A stretch of DNA of 64,000 nucleotides, taken from assembly GCA_965237895.1 (NCBI GenBank), contig CBDEGR010000002.1:434001-498000 (forward strand). Direction: 5' to 3'. The position numbers and the translations under genes are program-made. How positions within the stretch are numbered: position 1 is the first letter of the stretch; the number at the start of each line of letters is the position of its first letter. The notes beneath the pieces were generated by a model. The model had not been told where the DNA came from and searched no databases. It saw only the letters and a list, made by a program, of their open reading frames with translations. This DNA comes from CBDEGR01 sp965237895 (GTDB lineage: Bacteria > Acidobacteriota > Terriglobia > UBA7540 > JAPUME01). This document shows positions 52,757 through 61,466 of this stretch, piece after piece.

Positions 52757-53392
52757 GTGGGAAAGGTTGACGAACCCCCAGGCAAGAATTTACAGAATCC
52801 GGTGTTTTATAATAGACGCTCAGTGCTGAAGACTCTGGCGCTGGGAGTTGGAGCCGCGCCCTTTGTGGGTCTGATTCCGCTCCAGGCGGCGCAGCACGTG
52901 CACGCCACGCTGGAGGTCGAAAAGGCCGCTCAGGGAGGAGCCGGCGCAGCCTACCAGCCGAAGTTCTTCAACCAACACGAGTGGCAGACGCTGCGGAAAC
53001 TTTGTGAGATGATCATTCCGCCGGATGAAAAATCCGGCGGCGCGCTGGAAGCGAACGCGCCGGAATTCATTGATCTATTGACCAGTGAGAATCAGGATTT
53101 TCAGACGCAACTGGGCGGCGGGTTGCTTTGGCTCGATGTATACTCGAGCAAGCGGCAGGGAAAGAATTTTTCTGCCTGCTCGGCCGCCGAACAGAAGGCC
53201 ATCCTGGACGTGATCGCCTATAAGAAAAATTCCACCCCGGAGACCAGCCAGGGGATCCGGTTCTTTTCCCTGCTCCGCCGTCTAACGGCGGATGGATTCT
53301 ATACCAGCAAGATCGGAATCGCAGATGTGGAATACGTCGGCAACACGGCGCTCAGCGAATTCCCCGGCTGCCCGGCTCCGCCCGAGGCGTAA
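52757..53392 (+). CDS. Gluconate 2-dehydrogenase subunit 3-like protein, Tat signal
   Basis: The 211-residue protein has a twin-arginine signal near its start (NRRSVLKTLALGVGAAPFVG), so it is exported folded, probably carrying the GMC subunit with it. The mature part reads FNQHEWQTLRKLCEMIIPPD, FIDLLTSENQDFQTQLGGGL and IRFFSLLRRLTADGFYTSKI, the pattern of the gamma subunit (DUF1549/gluconate 2-dehydrogenase subunit 3). It is translated from GTG 52757, ten bases after the GMC gene. Usually a diheme or triheme cytochrome c completes the complex; here electrons must go to some protein encoded elsewhere. Confidence 0.83.
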   Translation: MGKVDEPPGKNLQNPVFYNRRSVLKTLALGVGAAPFVGLIPLQAAQHVHATLEVEKAAQGGAGAAYQPKFFNQHEWQTLRKLCEMIIPPDEKSGGALEANAPEFIDLLTSENQDFQTQLGGGLLWLDVYSSKRQGKNFSACSAAEQKAILDVIAYKKNSTPETSQGIRFFSLLRRLTADGFYTSKIGIADVEYVGNTALSEFPGCPAPPEA

Positions 53393-53437
53393 GCAAAGTT
53401 TTTCCGACTTTTTATTTTTAACCCCGCAGGTGCGACC

Positions 53438-54667
53438 TTGAAACCAACCGTACAGACGAACGGCGAAGCCGCATCCCTTTTTCCGGAGCTCGAGAAAAAT
53501 TCTGGCCAGCGGTTCACGACCGGCGTGCTACCGACACAGAAATTGCGCGAAATGGTTGCGGCCGGGCGGATTCGCGTAACCCCGGAGGCCGAGCCCATTC
53601 AGGAATTTCAGTACCAGCCCGCAAGCATCGACCTGCGCCTGGGGCCGGTGGCCTATCGTGTTCAGGCCAGCTTTCTTCCCGGCGCAAATTCGACCGTGGA
53701 GGTGAAACTCCGAGACTTGAAGATGAACGAACTGGACCTGACGCGGCAGGCCGTCTTCGAGCAAGGTTGTGTTTATGTAGTCCCATTGGCCGAAGAACTA
53801 TTTCTTAACTCAGACCTCTCTGCCCGGGCCAATCCGAAAAGCACGACCGGGAGGCTGGACATTTTTACCCGCCTGATCACCGATTACGGGGATGAATTCG
53901 AAAAGGTGCCGAAAGGATACAAAGGGAAGCTCTACGTGGAGGTCGTGCCGCGAACCTTCACAGTGATCCTTCGCCAGGGAATGCGGCTGAACCAGATTCG
54001 GCTGATTCGCGGAAACCCGCGCCTTTATGAGAGTAAATTCCTCCTGGGCAGGATCGACAAAAAGGACCCACTCATTTATGAAGAGGACAGCGCTGCCAAA
54101 GCACAGATTGCCCGAGGACTGCGCGTCTCCATCGATTTACAGGGCGCGGACCCATCGCGAAGCGATGAGATCATCGGCTTTCGTGCCAAAAAGCACACCC
54201 CGGCGTTGGACCTCTCCATGGTAAATCATTACCCAGCGGAGGATTTCTGGGAACCGCTTTGGAGTGCGCCGCGCAATAAATTGATCTTGAATCCCGACGA
54301 CTTCTACATCCTTGCCTCTCGCGAGCGTGTCTCCATCCCGCCCGACTATGCCGCCGAGATGGTGGCTTATGATCCCGCGATGGGGGAGTTCCGCGTCCAT
54401 TATGCGGGATTTTTCGACCCCGGTTTCGGGTACGGCCCGGCAAACGAGGTCCGGGGAACGCACGCCGTTCTGGAGGTGCGGTCGCATGAAGTGCCGTTTG
54501 TCCTGGAACATGGGCAGACGGTGGGGCGGCTCATTTACGAACAGTTGACGGCGGTACCGGATAAGATCTATGGCCCTAAAATCGGCTCTTCCTATCAGTA
54601 CCAGCGCTTGTCGCTCAGCAAGCAGTTCCGCGCGGATTGGAAGCCCGCCCGGAGAGTCCGGCCTTAG
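53438..54667 (+). CDS. dCTP deaminase (long DCD type)
   Basis: This enzyme deaminates dCTP to dUTP for thymidylate synthesis. The 409-residue protein has two related beta-barrel halves. The N-terminal one has GVLPTQKLREMVAAGRI, ASIDLRLGPVAYRVQASFLP, and the catalytic stretch SARANPKSTTGRLDIFTRLI. The C-terminal half has ASRERVSIPPDYAAEMVAYD, GEFRVHYAGFFDPGFGYG and RSHEVPFVLEHGQTVGRLIY, the usual DCD Glu motif. This doubled form is the 2'-deoxycytidine 5'-triphosphate deaminase family common in Proteobacteria and Acidobacteria. The TTG at 53438 is the likely start. It follows the dehydrogenase pair but has no evident link to it. Confidence 0.87.
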   Translation: MKPTVQTNGEAASLFPELEKNSGQRFTTGVLPTQKLREMVAAGRIRVTPEAEPIQEFQYQPASIDLRLGPVAYRVQASFLPGANSTVEVKLRDLKMNELDLTRQAVFEQGCVYVVPLAEELFLNSDLSARANPKSTTGRLDIFTRLITDYGDEFEKVPKGYKGKLYVEVVPRTFTVILRQGMRLNQIRLIRGNPRLYESKFLLGRIDKKDPLIYEEDSAAKAQIARGLRVSIDLQGADPSRSDEIIGFRAKKHTPALDLSMVNHYPAEDFWEPLWSAPRNKLILNPDDFYILASRERVSIPPDYAAEMVAYDPAMGEFRVHYAGFFDPGFGYGPANEVRGTHAVLEVRSHEVPFVLEHGQTVGRLIYEQLTAVPDKIYGPKIGSSYQYQRLSLSKQFRADWKPARRVRP

Positions 54668-55013
54668 CAGGTACCCTCACGGTAAAAGACGTTGCCGGCT
54701 TGGCGAATCGGTTGCTTACGGCCGGAGCGGAAATGGCTGAGCGGAAAGTTTTGACAAAAGCCGAGTTCTCCCGAAAGGCGATTCACCCCGCAGTGGCGCA
54801 GACAGACGTCACCGGCGCGGAGCATGGCGCGCGCCCGGTCCGGCGGCGTAACTCCCTGGTTCGCAATAGGTTGCGATAGGACGGCCAAAGCGGCTGCATT
54901 CGAAGCCTCATCTTCATCTACTCACAGAATGATTCTAAAGACTTCGCTTCGAAGGTGGAAGAGGGAGTACGCCCTGGGGAGAAGAAGTCTGCCGAATTCA
55001 GCCCTTTCCGGTC
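54668..55013. other. Intergenic stretch without a supported gene
   Basis: Several short frames overlap here on both strands (60-80 codons), but none has a plausible ribosome site or a recognisable sequence. A TTGACA (54753-54758) has no fitting -10. I see no RNA gene. Confidence 0.5.
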
Positions 55014-55493
55014 CTACGGGGTGAGCTCCGCAGAGACCTGGGGAAGCGTAGGGTAGGAGAGCTCGTCGGGAGCGGGCCAGTCACCATCGTATTTCTCCGG
55101 GAAGCGCACAACTTTTGCCTTTACCGGAACCACTCCGGAGCCGACGAAATTCAGGGCCGTTGCGGCTCCATAGGATACGTCCAGAAAGCGGCCGGAGATA
55201 TAGGGCCCGCGGTCATTGACGCGCAAGACCACGGACTGGGCGTTGCGGATGTTGGTGACCCGGATCTGGGTACCGAACGGGAGCGCTCGGTGCGCGGCCG
55301 TGAGCTCATACATATTGTAGATCTCACCGTTCGCCGTTACCCGTCCGTGGAACGGGTCACCGTACCAACTGGCTCTACCCACTTCTCCCAACGTCCAGAA
55401 GGGGTCGGAAAAGCAGATTTTTTGCCTTGAAATTTTCTCTGGGGCGGCCAATGTGATACAAGCCGCCAGAAACGGCAATACCAGATACTTCAT
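55014..55493 (-). CDS. rlpA: RlpA-like septal-ring/peptidoglycan protein (3D domain)
   Basis: RlpA proteins are lytic transglycosylases or 3D/double-psi barrel proteins acting on peptidoglycan at the division site. The 159-residue protein has a signal peptide (MKYLVLPFLAACITLAAPE, with a possible lipobox LAAC) and the barrel with GRASWYGDPFHGRVTANGEI, LTAAHRALPFGTQIRVTN and VLRVNDRGPYISGRFLDVSY. The catalytic Asp in NDRGP is present. The SPOR domain of longer RlpA is absent. ATG 55493 is chosen for the signal peptide; the frame is open to 55577. It is alone on the minus strand. Confidence 0.85.
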   Translation of the reverse strand: MKYLVLPFLAACITLAAPEKISRQKICFSDPFWTLGEVGRASWYGDPFHGRVTANGEIYNMYELTAAHRALPFGTQIRVTNIRNAQSVVLRVNDRGPYISGRFLDVSYGAATALNFVGSGVVPVKAKVVRFPEKYDGDWPAPDELSYPTLPQVSAELTP

Positions 55494-55577
55494 GTATTTT
55501 CGTGAATTCCCTGAGAAGATCGAGGTTGGAATCTTGGCAAAGTGCCCGAGCAATTCATCTGATAGGTTTATTCGCAT

Positions 55578-56127
55578 AAAGTTTATTTGATGTCAAGCTT
55601 TATTCGCTTTATTTTCCCTTGAGTAATCGTAATGTCCTGATACATTGGGGAATGTCAAGAGCAGTTGTCTTGCCACTGCCGCGCCCAGTTGAGTTACAGT
55701 CCCCCTGGACGCTAAATAAGCTTAGTAGATAGTTGTACTTAGCTTAGTAAAAAAATTTCCTGCTGCTATACCATTTGATTCCCAGGGCCCCAAAATAGTG
55801 GTATCGGATGTACAATTTCTGCCCTGGTTCTTCCACTCCCGGGAGGATAAGAATTGCTCGTTTCTAGGTTAACTTATAGATATATGATGATATATCGGGA
55901 ATTGAGGGGGCTTTGGCGGCCCTGGTCCGAAAAAGAGAATAAAGTGTTATAAATCGGGCTTTTGGCGGGTCACCTCCTCAATTGCACCAGACCCGCCGGC
56001 AAGAGGCTTTCCTCGCAGGCTGTTTTTGAGGGAGGGAGAGCACGGAAAGGCAAGTGGGACTGCTCGAATGTTATAATGGTTCCTGGAGTTCTCACGAGAA
56101 TTAGAATTCAAACCATAAGGGTCACCT
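55578..56127. other. Intergenic region with a CCTCCT-loop hairpin
   Basis: No gene is seen in this 550-base gap. It holds GGCGGGT (55964-55970) and ACCCGCC (55991-55997), which form a seven-base-pair stem. The 20-base loop contains CACCTCCTC, matching the 16S anti-Shine-Dalgarno end. TATAAT at 56072-56077 may be the pyrR -10; a matching -35 is not clear. The part 55720-55890 is AT-rich. Confidence 0.5.
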
Positions 56128-56694
56128 ATGAGCGCGGAGGGGACAAAAGTCGGCCGGGGGGTTGAAAAGGGGCAGTTGATGTCCGCCTCGGAGATCGACC
56201 GCACCCTGGTCCGCTTGGCTCACGAGATTCTGGACCGGAACGCGGACGTCGACGAGTTGGTCCTGATCGGCATCCGGCGGCGAGGGTTTCCCTTGGCGGA
56301 AAGGCTGGCGAAGAAGATCGAAGAGGTACAGGGAAAGAGTGTTCCGGTGGGCGCGCTGGACATCACCTTTTACCGGGATGATCTTTCGAAGGTCCATTCT
56401 CGGCCGGTGGTGCAGGACGCGCCGTTGCCCTTTGAAGTGAAGGAGAAGGCGGTCATATTGGTTGATGACGTTCTCTATACCGGCCGAACGGCGCGGGCGG
56501 CCCTGGATGCGCTGACGGACCACGGGCGGCCACTTCGCGTTCAGTTCTGCGTGTTGATTGACCGCGGACACCGCGAACTGCCGATCCAGGCGAACTACGT
56601 GGGGCGCTCGGTCCCCACCACGCAGGACCAAATCATCGAAGTGCGCCTTGAGGAAGTGGACCGGCAGGAGCGCGTGGTAGTTGTAGAACGTTAG
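56128..56694 (+). CDS. pyrR: PyrR bifunctional regulator/uracil phosphoribosyltransferase
   Basis: PyrR binds pyr mRNA leaders in response to UMP in Firmicutes and has weak UPRTase activity. The 188-residue protein has the family start QLMSASEIDRTLVRLAHEIL, IGIRRRGFPLAERLAKKI and ITFYRDDLSKV. The PRPP loop is VILVDDVLYTGRTARAALDA, and YVGRSVPTTQDQIIEV follows. It is usually next to pyrB/pyrC; here gyrA follows after 81 bases instead, so it seems a stand-alone enzyme or regulator acting at distance. The N-terminal 15 residues are an extension; ATG 56179 (GQLMSAS) is an alternative start. Confidence 0.9.
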   Translation: MSAEGTKVGRGVEKGQLMSASEIDRTLVRLAHEILDRNADVDELVLIGIRRRGFPLAERLAKKIEEVQGKSVPVGALDITFYRDDLSKVHSRPVVQDAPLPFEVKEKAVILVDDVLYTGRTARAALDALTDHGRPLRVQFCVLIDRGHRELPIQANYVGRSVPTTQDQIIEVRLEEVDRQERVVVVER

Positions 56695-56775
56695 TATGAT
56701 CTTGAAGTTAGCAGGGCAGAGAATCCCGCCTGCGAGGATTTTTAATTTCCCAGGAAGGTTGGAGGAGGTAAGCGA

Positions 56776-59295
56776 ATGGGGAATCAGGAGCTGGTAGGGC
56801 CGGTTCAAAACCAGATCCCCGTCAACATTGAAGATGAAATGAAGCGCTCCTACATGGATTACGCCATGAGCGTAATCGTGGGGCGGGCGCTGCCGGACGT
56901 GCGCGACGGGCTGAAGCCCGTGGCCCGGCGGATTCTCTATGCCATGTTCCGGGAAGGGAACCTGCCCGGCAAATCCTACACCAAGTGCGCCGGTGTGGTG
57001 GGCGAGGTCATCAAGAAGTATCACCCGCATGGAGATTCGGCCGTCTACGATGCCTTGGTTCGTTTGGCGCAAGGCTTCAACATGCGATATCCGCTGATCG
57101 ATGGGCAGGGAAACTTCGGTTCCGTCGACGGCGACCCGGCGGCGGCCTATCGATATACGGAATGCCGCTTAGCGCGGCTCTCCGAGCGACTCCTGACCGA
57201 CATTGCAAAAGAGACGGTGGATTTCATCCCCAACTTCGACGAGTCGACCGAAGAGCCTACCGTGCTGCCGACCATGATTCCCGGCCTGCTGGCCAACGGC
57301 AGCTCCGGGATTGCGGTCGGGATGGCCACCAATATCCCCCCGCACAACCTTTCCGAGCTGATCGATGCCGCGGTGCTGCTGGTTCAGCGGCCCAACGCGT
57401 CTTTGGATCAGATTCTTAAAATTATCCCCAGCCCGGACTTTCCCACCGGAGCGCATATCTACGGCCGCCAGGGGATCAAGGAAGCCTACCGAACGGGCCG
57501 AGGCTCGTTCACGATGCGCGCCAAAGCGGCCATCGAGCGGCCGACAAAAGACAAGCAGCAGATTGTGATTACGGAAATTCCCTACCAAGTGAACAAAGCC
57601 CGCACCATTGAGCGCATTGCGCGCCTTGTTCAGGACAAGAAGATCGATGGGATTTCCGACATTCGCGATGAGTCGGACCGCGACGGGATGCGAATCGTCA
57701 TCGAACTGAAACGCGGCGAGCAGCCGGAAATCATCCTGAACAATCTCTACAAGCATACGCAGCTTCAGGATTCGTTCAGCATGATCATGCTGGCGATCGT
57801 GGACGGGCGTCCGCGCGTGCTTTCCCTGATCGAGATGTTCCAGGTCTTTATCGACCACCGCGCCACCGTGGTCCGCCGGCGCACGACTTTTGATCTCCGG
57901 AAGGCTCTGGAGCGGACCCACATCTTGGAAGGGTTCCAGAAAGCGCTCACCAAGCTGGACGCCGTCATCAAGCTGATTCGCGCCGCCCCGGGGCCCAAAG
58001 AGGCGAAGAACGGCCTGATGACCCGGCTCAAGTTTTCCGACCGTCAGGCGCAGGCGATTCTGGAAATGCAACTGCAGCGCCTCACCGCGCTCGAACGCAA
58101 CAAGATCAAGGGAGAGTTGGAGGAGCTGAAGAAGCAGATTGCGTTCTACCGGCAGATTTTGGGGAGCGAAAAGGTTCTGAAGAAAGTGATCGTCGATGAA
58201 ATGAAGGAAGTGAAGGAGCGGTTCGGCGACGCGCGGCGAACCGAGATTATCGAAGAGCAGGCGGAGATCAAGCTGGAAGACCTGATTCAGGTGGAAGATG
58301 TCGTCATTACGGTCTCCCACTCGGGCTTCATGAAGCGGACTCCGCTGGCGAGTTACCGGCAGCAGGTGCGGGGCGGGAAGGGAAGAATCGGCATGCGCAC
58401 GCGCTCGGAGGATTTCGTCGAGCATCTCTTCGTCGCCTCCACGCACAGTTATATTCTGGTCTTTACGAATACGGGCCGGGTCCATTGGCTCAAGGTGTAT
58501 GAGGCTCCCGATGTCGGCACCGCCGGGCGGGGAAAGCACGTTACGAACTTGGTAAATTTGGTGGACAATGAAAAGGTGGCCGCGTTGGTGGCCGTCCAGG
58601 AGCTCCCTGAGGAAGAAGAGGACATCCGCATCAAGGGTGCCCACTACGCCAAGGAGGGCTACGTCGTACTGGCCACGCGCTCCGGGCGCATCAAGAAGAC
58701 CCGTCTGGCGGCGTTTTCGAACCCCATGTCGCGCGGCATTATCGCCATGGGAATCGACAAAGGCGATGAATTGATTGCCGCCATGCTCAGTTCCGGGCGG
58801 GACGTGATCTTCATGGCTTCGCGCAACGGCCTTGCCATTCGATTCCCGGAAATCGACGTCCGCGACATGGGTCGAGGGGCCCAGGGCGTGCGCGGCATGG
58901 GGCTGGGCAAGGGCGACAGCATCGTCGGCATGGAGATTGTGGGCAAAGACGAACTGATCCTTACCGTCACAGAAAACGGCTATGGAAAACGGACGCCGAT
59001 TTCTGACTACCGGTTGCAGTCGCGCGCGGGCAGAGGAGTGATCAACCTCAAGGTGACGGCCCGGAACGGAAAAGTGGTCGGGGTATTGAGTGTGGGGGAA
59101 GAATCCGAGATCATGGTGATTAGCTCGGAGGGGAAAATCTCCCGGCTCGACAGCGACCAGATTCGCTCGGCGGGTCGCTCCACGCAGGGCGTGCGCGTCA
59201 TGCGGCTGGGAGAGAAGGACCGCGTCGCCGCCGTTTGCATGGCGCGGAGTGAAGAGGGATTGAACGGCAACGGAAAACCGAACGGAAAAGGCTGA
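56776..59295 (+). CDS. gyrA: DNA gyrase subunit A
   Basis: GyrA forms the breakage-reunion core of gyrase. The 839-residue protein starts at ATG 56776 (GGAGG 11 bases upstream) and has the active-site Tyr127 in YRYTECRLA. The quinolone region HPHGDSAVYDALVRLAQ has Ser88 and Asp92, which match the sensitive-type E. coli Ser83 and Asp87. The C-terminal beta-pinwheel begins with the GyrA box QQVRGGKGRIGM, which marks it as gyrase and not topoisomerase IV. It is far from gyrB here (20 kb). larE follows eight bases later on the same strand. Confidence 0.96.
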   Translation: MGNQELVGPVQNQIPVNIEDEMKRSYMDYAMSVIVGRALPDVRDGLKPVARRILYAMFREGNLPGKSYTKCAGVVGEVIKKYHPHGDSAVYDALVRLAQGFNMRYPLIDGQGNFGSVDGDPAAAYRYTECRLARLSERLLTDIAKETVDFIPNFDESTEEPTVLPTMIPGLLANGSSGIAVGMATNIPPHNLSELIDAAVLLVQRPNASLDQILKIIPSPDFPTGAHIYGRQGIKEAYRTGRGSFTMRAKAAIERPTKDKQQIVITEIPYQVNKARTIERIARLVQDKKIDGISDIRDESDRDGMRIVIELKRGEQPEIILNNLYKHTQLQDSFSMIMLAIVDGRPRVLSLIEMFQVFIDHRATVVRRRTTFDLRKALERTHILEGFQKALTKLDAVIKLIRAAPGPKEAKNGLMTRLKFSDRQAQAILEMQLQRLTALERNKIKGELEELKKQIAFYRQILGSEKVLKKVIVDEMKEVKERFGDARRTEIIEEQAEIKLEDLIQVEDVVITVSHSGFMKRTPLASYRQQVRGGKGRIGMRTRSEDFVEHLFVASTHSYILVFTNTGRVHWLKVYEAPDVGTAGRGKHVTNLVNLVDNEKVAALVAVQELPEEEEDIRIKGAHYAKEGYVVLATRSGRIKKTRLAAFSNPMSRGIIAMGIDKGDELIAAMLSSGRDVIFMASRNGLAIRFPEIDVRDMGRGAQGVRGMGLGKGDSIVGMEIVGKDELILTVTENGYGKRTPISDYRLQSRAGRGVINLKVTARNGKVVGVLSVGEESEIMVISSEGKISRLDSDQIRSAGRSTQGVRVMRLGEKDRVAAVCMARSEEGLNGNGKPNGKG

Positions 59296-59303
59296 AGGCA
59301 GCC

Positions 59304-60134
59304 ATGACTGAGCTCGAAGAAAAACAACGGAAACTGGAAAATTCTCTGCGCAGGGTAGACTCGCTCCTGGTCGCCTTTAGCGGCGGGGTCGATTCGGCGT
59401 ATTTGGCCTATGCGGCGCACCGCGTCTTGGGTTCCCGGATGTTGGCCGTAACGGCGCTCAGCCCCAGCTACGCACAGCACGACCGTGAGGAAGCCGAGCA
59501 GATTGTGGCCCGTGTCGGCATCCCGCATGAGTTTGTCCGTACCGACGAAGTTGAAAACCCCGCCTACCGCGCCAACAATCCCGACCGGTGTTTTTTCTGC
59601 AAAGACGAGCTCTTTGATCGTTTGGATGAAATTGCGGCAGACCGGCACTTCGCCGCCGTGGCCTACGGGATGAATGTGGAAGACCAGGGCGATTGGCGGC
59701 CGGGGCAGGAGGCGGCCCGCCGGCATCGGGTTCTGGCACCGCTGCTGGAAGCAGGATTAAGGAAAGAAGAGATTCGGGAACTGGCTCGCAACGCAGACAT
59801 TCCCGTCTGGGACCGGCCTGCTTCCGCCTGCCTGGCCTCGCGAATCGCCTATGGAATCGAAGTAACCCCGGAGCGATTGGAATCGGTGGAGCAGGGCGAG
59901 GCTGCGCTCCGTCGCTTGGGATTCCGGCAGTTTCGCGTCCGTCACCATGACGAGCTGGTGCGGATTGAAATTGCGCCCGAAGAATTGCAGCTTGCGCTTG
60001 ACCCGGAGATGGCCAAACAATTCCTTGAAATTTTCAAGTCTCTCGGCTTCCGCTTTGTCACGCTGGACCTCGAAGGCTACCGTCAAGGCTCCCTCAATCT
60101 GGTCCACCTCGCGGCCGCTTCCGCTGAAAAGTAA
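59304..60134 (+). CDS. larE: LarE-like ATP-dependent sacrificial sulfur transferase
   Basis: LarE adenylates and thiolates the pyridinium cofactor precursor of the nickel-pincer nucleotide of lactate racemase. The 276-residue protein has the PP-loop LLVAFSGGVDSAYLAYAAH, RANNPDRCFFCKDELFDRL and the sulfur-donor cysteine region RPASACLASRIAYG. Besides that cysteine it has a CFFC pair, so it could belong to the LarE group that holds an Fe-S cluster with three cysteines instead of sacrificing its own sulfur. larA, larB and larC are not in the window, so it could also serve another thiolation. It is eight bases after gyrA. Confidence 0.85.
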   Translation: MTELEEKQRKLENSLRRVDSLLVAFSGGVDSAYLAYAAHRVLGSRMLAVTALSPSYAQHDREEAEQIVARVGIPHEFVRTDEVENPAYRANNPDRCFFCKDELFDRLDEIAADRHFAAVAYGMNVEDQGDWRPGQEAARRHRVLAPLLEAGLRKEEIRELARNADIPVWDRPASACLASRIAYGIEVTPERLESVEQGEAALRRLGFRQFRVRHHDELVRIEIAPEELQLALDPEMAKQFLEIFKSLGFRFVTLDLEGYRQGSLNLVHLAAASAEK

Positions 60135-60156
60135 ACTTGCCTTCGCATCGAGTTCC

Positions 60157-61065
60157 CTAGTGATGGGAAAGAAGTTCGTGGGCGATGACCAGCGTATTGC
60201 AGTGGATGCGGACGGTGTCTTCTACCTTCCGCGCGTAGCCGCCGGCGAGCACAATCGCCGTAGGTATGTTGCGCTCCAAGGCCGTGCGGAGGACCAGCTC
60301 GTCTCTCGCCTTGAGTCCCTCCAAGGTCAACGCCAGCCCACCCAACTGGTCTTCCTTGTACGGGTCGGCGCCGGCGACAAAGAAGAACAGGTCGGGTTCG
60401 AACCGTTCGAAAGCTGCCGTCAGCCCCTTTTGTAATTCGTCCAGGTAAGCGGCATCGTCGGTGCGGTCGGGAAGATTGATGTCGAGCGACGAGGGCGGTT
60501 TCGGGAACGGGTAGTTGTTCTCCTGATGGATGGAGAGGGTGAAGACGGTCAGGTCGCCGGCGAAAATTGCGGCCGTGCCGTTTCCTTGATGGACGTCGCA
60601 ATCGACGACCAGGGCGCGTTCAATGGCCTTCTCTTTTTGAAGCTTGCGGATGGCGACGGCGACATCGTTGAGGGCGCAGAAACCTTCCCCGTGGTCGGGA
60701 AAGGCGTGGTGGAAGCCGCCGCCGATGTTGGCAACGATGCGCTCGCCCTTGTCGAGTGCCAGCCGGGCGGCCAGGATGGAGCCTCCGGCCGAGAGCCACA
60801 GGGCTTGGACCAACTCGGGAGAGTGGGGAATTTCCAGGCGCATCAAATCCACATAAGAGAGCTTCCCGAGCTTCAGTTTCCGAACGTAGTCTTGCCGGTG
60901 GACAAGAGTTAAGTCCTCGTCGTGGGCGGCTTCGGGTTCGATAAAATCGTCCGGGGCGGCGAGCTTTTCCGCCAGGAGCCGTTCCTTAATGAGGCGGTAC
61001 TTGACGGCAGGGAAGACGTGTGCGCCGAGATTCAAGTCGTACCGGTCTGAGTAGATGTGTTTCAC
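60157..61065 (-). CDS. Histone-deacetylase-family (acetoin utilisation/polyamine deacetylase type) hydrolase
   Basis: Zinc hydrolases of the HDAC superfamily in bacteria deacetylate polyamines or small substrates. The protein of about 302 residues starts at GTG 61065 (AAAGGA six bases upstream). Motifs include NIGGGFHHAFPDHGEGFCAL (catalytic His pair), VVDCDVHQGNGTAAIF (zinc Asp and His) and FFVAGADPYKEDQLGGLALT (zinc Asp and loop). The usual active-site Tyr is expected near VLAGGYARKVEDT (G-G-Y), which is present. Its substrate is unknown. It converges with larE and is divergent from purS. Confidence 0.87.
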   Translation of the reverse strand: MKHIYSDRYDLNLGAHVFPAVKYRLIKERLLAEKLAAPDDFIEPEAAHDEDLTLVHRQDYVRKLKLGKLSYVDLMRLEIPHSPELVQALWLSAGGSILAARLALDKGERIVANIGGGFHHAFPDHGEGFCALNDVAVAIRKLQKEKAIERALVVDCDVHQGNGTAAIFAGDLTVFTLSIHQENNYPFPKPPSSLDINLPDRTDDAAYLDELQKGLTAAFERFEPDLFFFVAGADPYKEDQLGGLALTLEGLKARDELVLRTALERNIPTAIVLAGGYARKVEDTVRIHCNTLVIAHELLSHH

Positions 61066-61128
61066 TCGGGTTCCTTTTCGCCTCTGTACGAATCCCGGCG
61101 CCAACGATGGACCGGGAATGACCGGCCG

Positions 61129-61151
61129 GATTGCTATACCAGATTGCTATA
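61129..61151 (+). repeat. 13-base-spaced direct repeat at the purS promoter
   Basis: GATTGCTATA occurs at 61129-61138 and 61142-61151. The second copy forms part of a TATAAT (61148-61153), the likely -10 of purS. Confidence 0.5.
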
Positions 61152-61202
61152 ATAGTCACCTTGCGGCGCCCACGCAGCAACAGTTTTTTTGAGGAGGGAT
61201 GT

Positions 61203-61451
61203 GTGAAGAAGGCTCATCTGGTGGTGACGTTGAAACGGAAGGTCCTAGACCCGCAGGGGGCGACGATCCTGGCGGCGTTGAAGAATCAAGGCAATCGGGC
61301 CGTGGCGGAAGTTCGGCAGGGGAAATTTTTTGAGCTTCAACTGCGGGAAGGGATTAGCGAGCAGGAGGCCAAGCGGGAAGTCGAACGGCTGGCCCGCGAG
61401 GTCTTTATCAACCCGGTGCTGGAAGAGTTCCGGTATCAGATTGTGGATTGA
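61203..61451 (+). CDS. purS: Phosphoribosylformylglycinamidine synthase subunit PurS
   Basis: PurS is the small bridging subunit of the three-part FGAM synthase PurSQL in purine synthesis. The 82-residue protein starts at GTG 61203 (GGAGGG a few bases upstream) and reads KKAHLVVTLKRKVLDPQGAT, VAEVRQGKFFELQL and VFINPVLEEFRYQI. Length and sequence match PurS (about 80 residues). purQ and purL usually follow directly, but here the next gene is on the other strand, so purS is an orphan. A TATAAT with a direct repeat lies 50 bases upstream. Confidence 0.9.
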   Translation: MKKAHLVVTLKRKVLDPQGATILAALKNQGNRAVAEVRQGKFFELQLREGISEQEAKREVERLAREVFINPVLEEFRYQIVD

Positions 61452-61466
61452 GAGCGGGGCAGGAGG

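Noticed and set aside
54637..55024. Overlapping short frames between dcd and rlpA
   Set aside because: None has a ribosome site or recognisable sequence; they conflict with each other.
57169..58644. 491-codon open frame opposite gyrA
   Set aside because: It is a by-product of GC-rich third positions in gyrA; no recognisable protein and no start signal.
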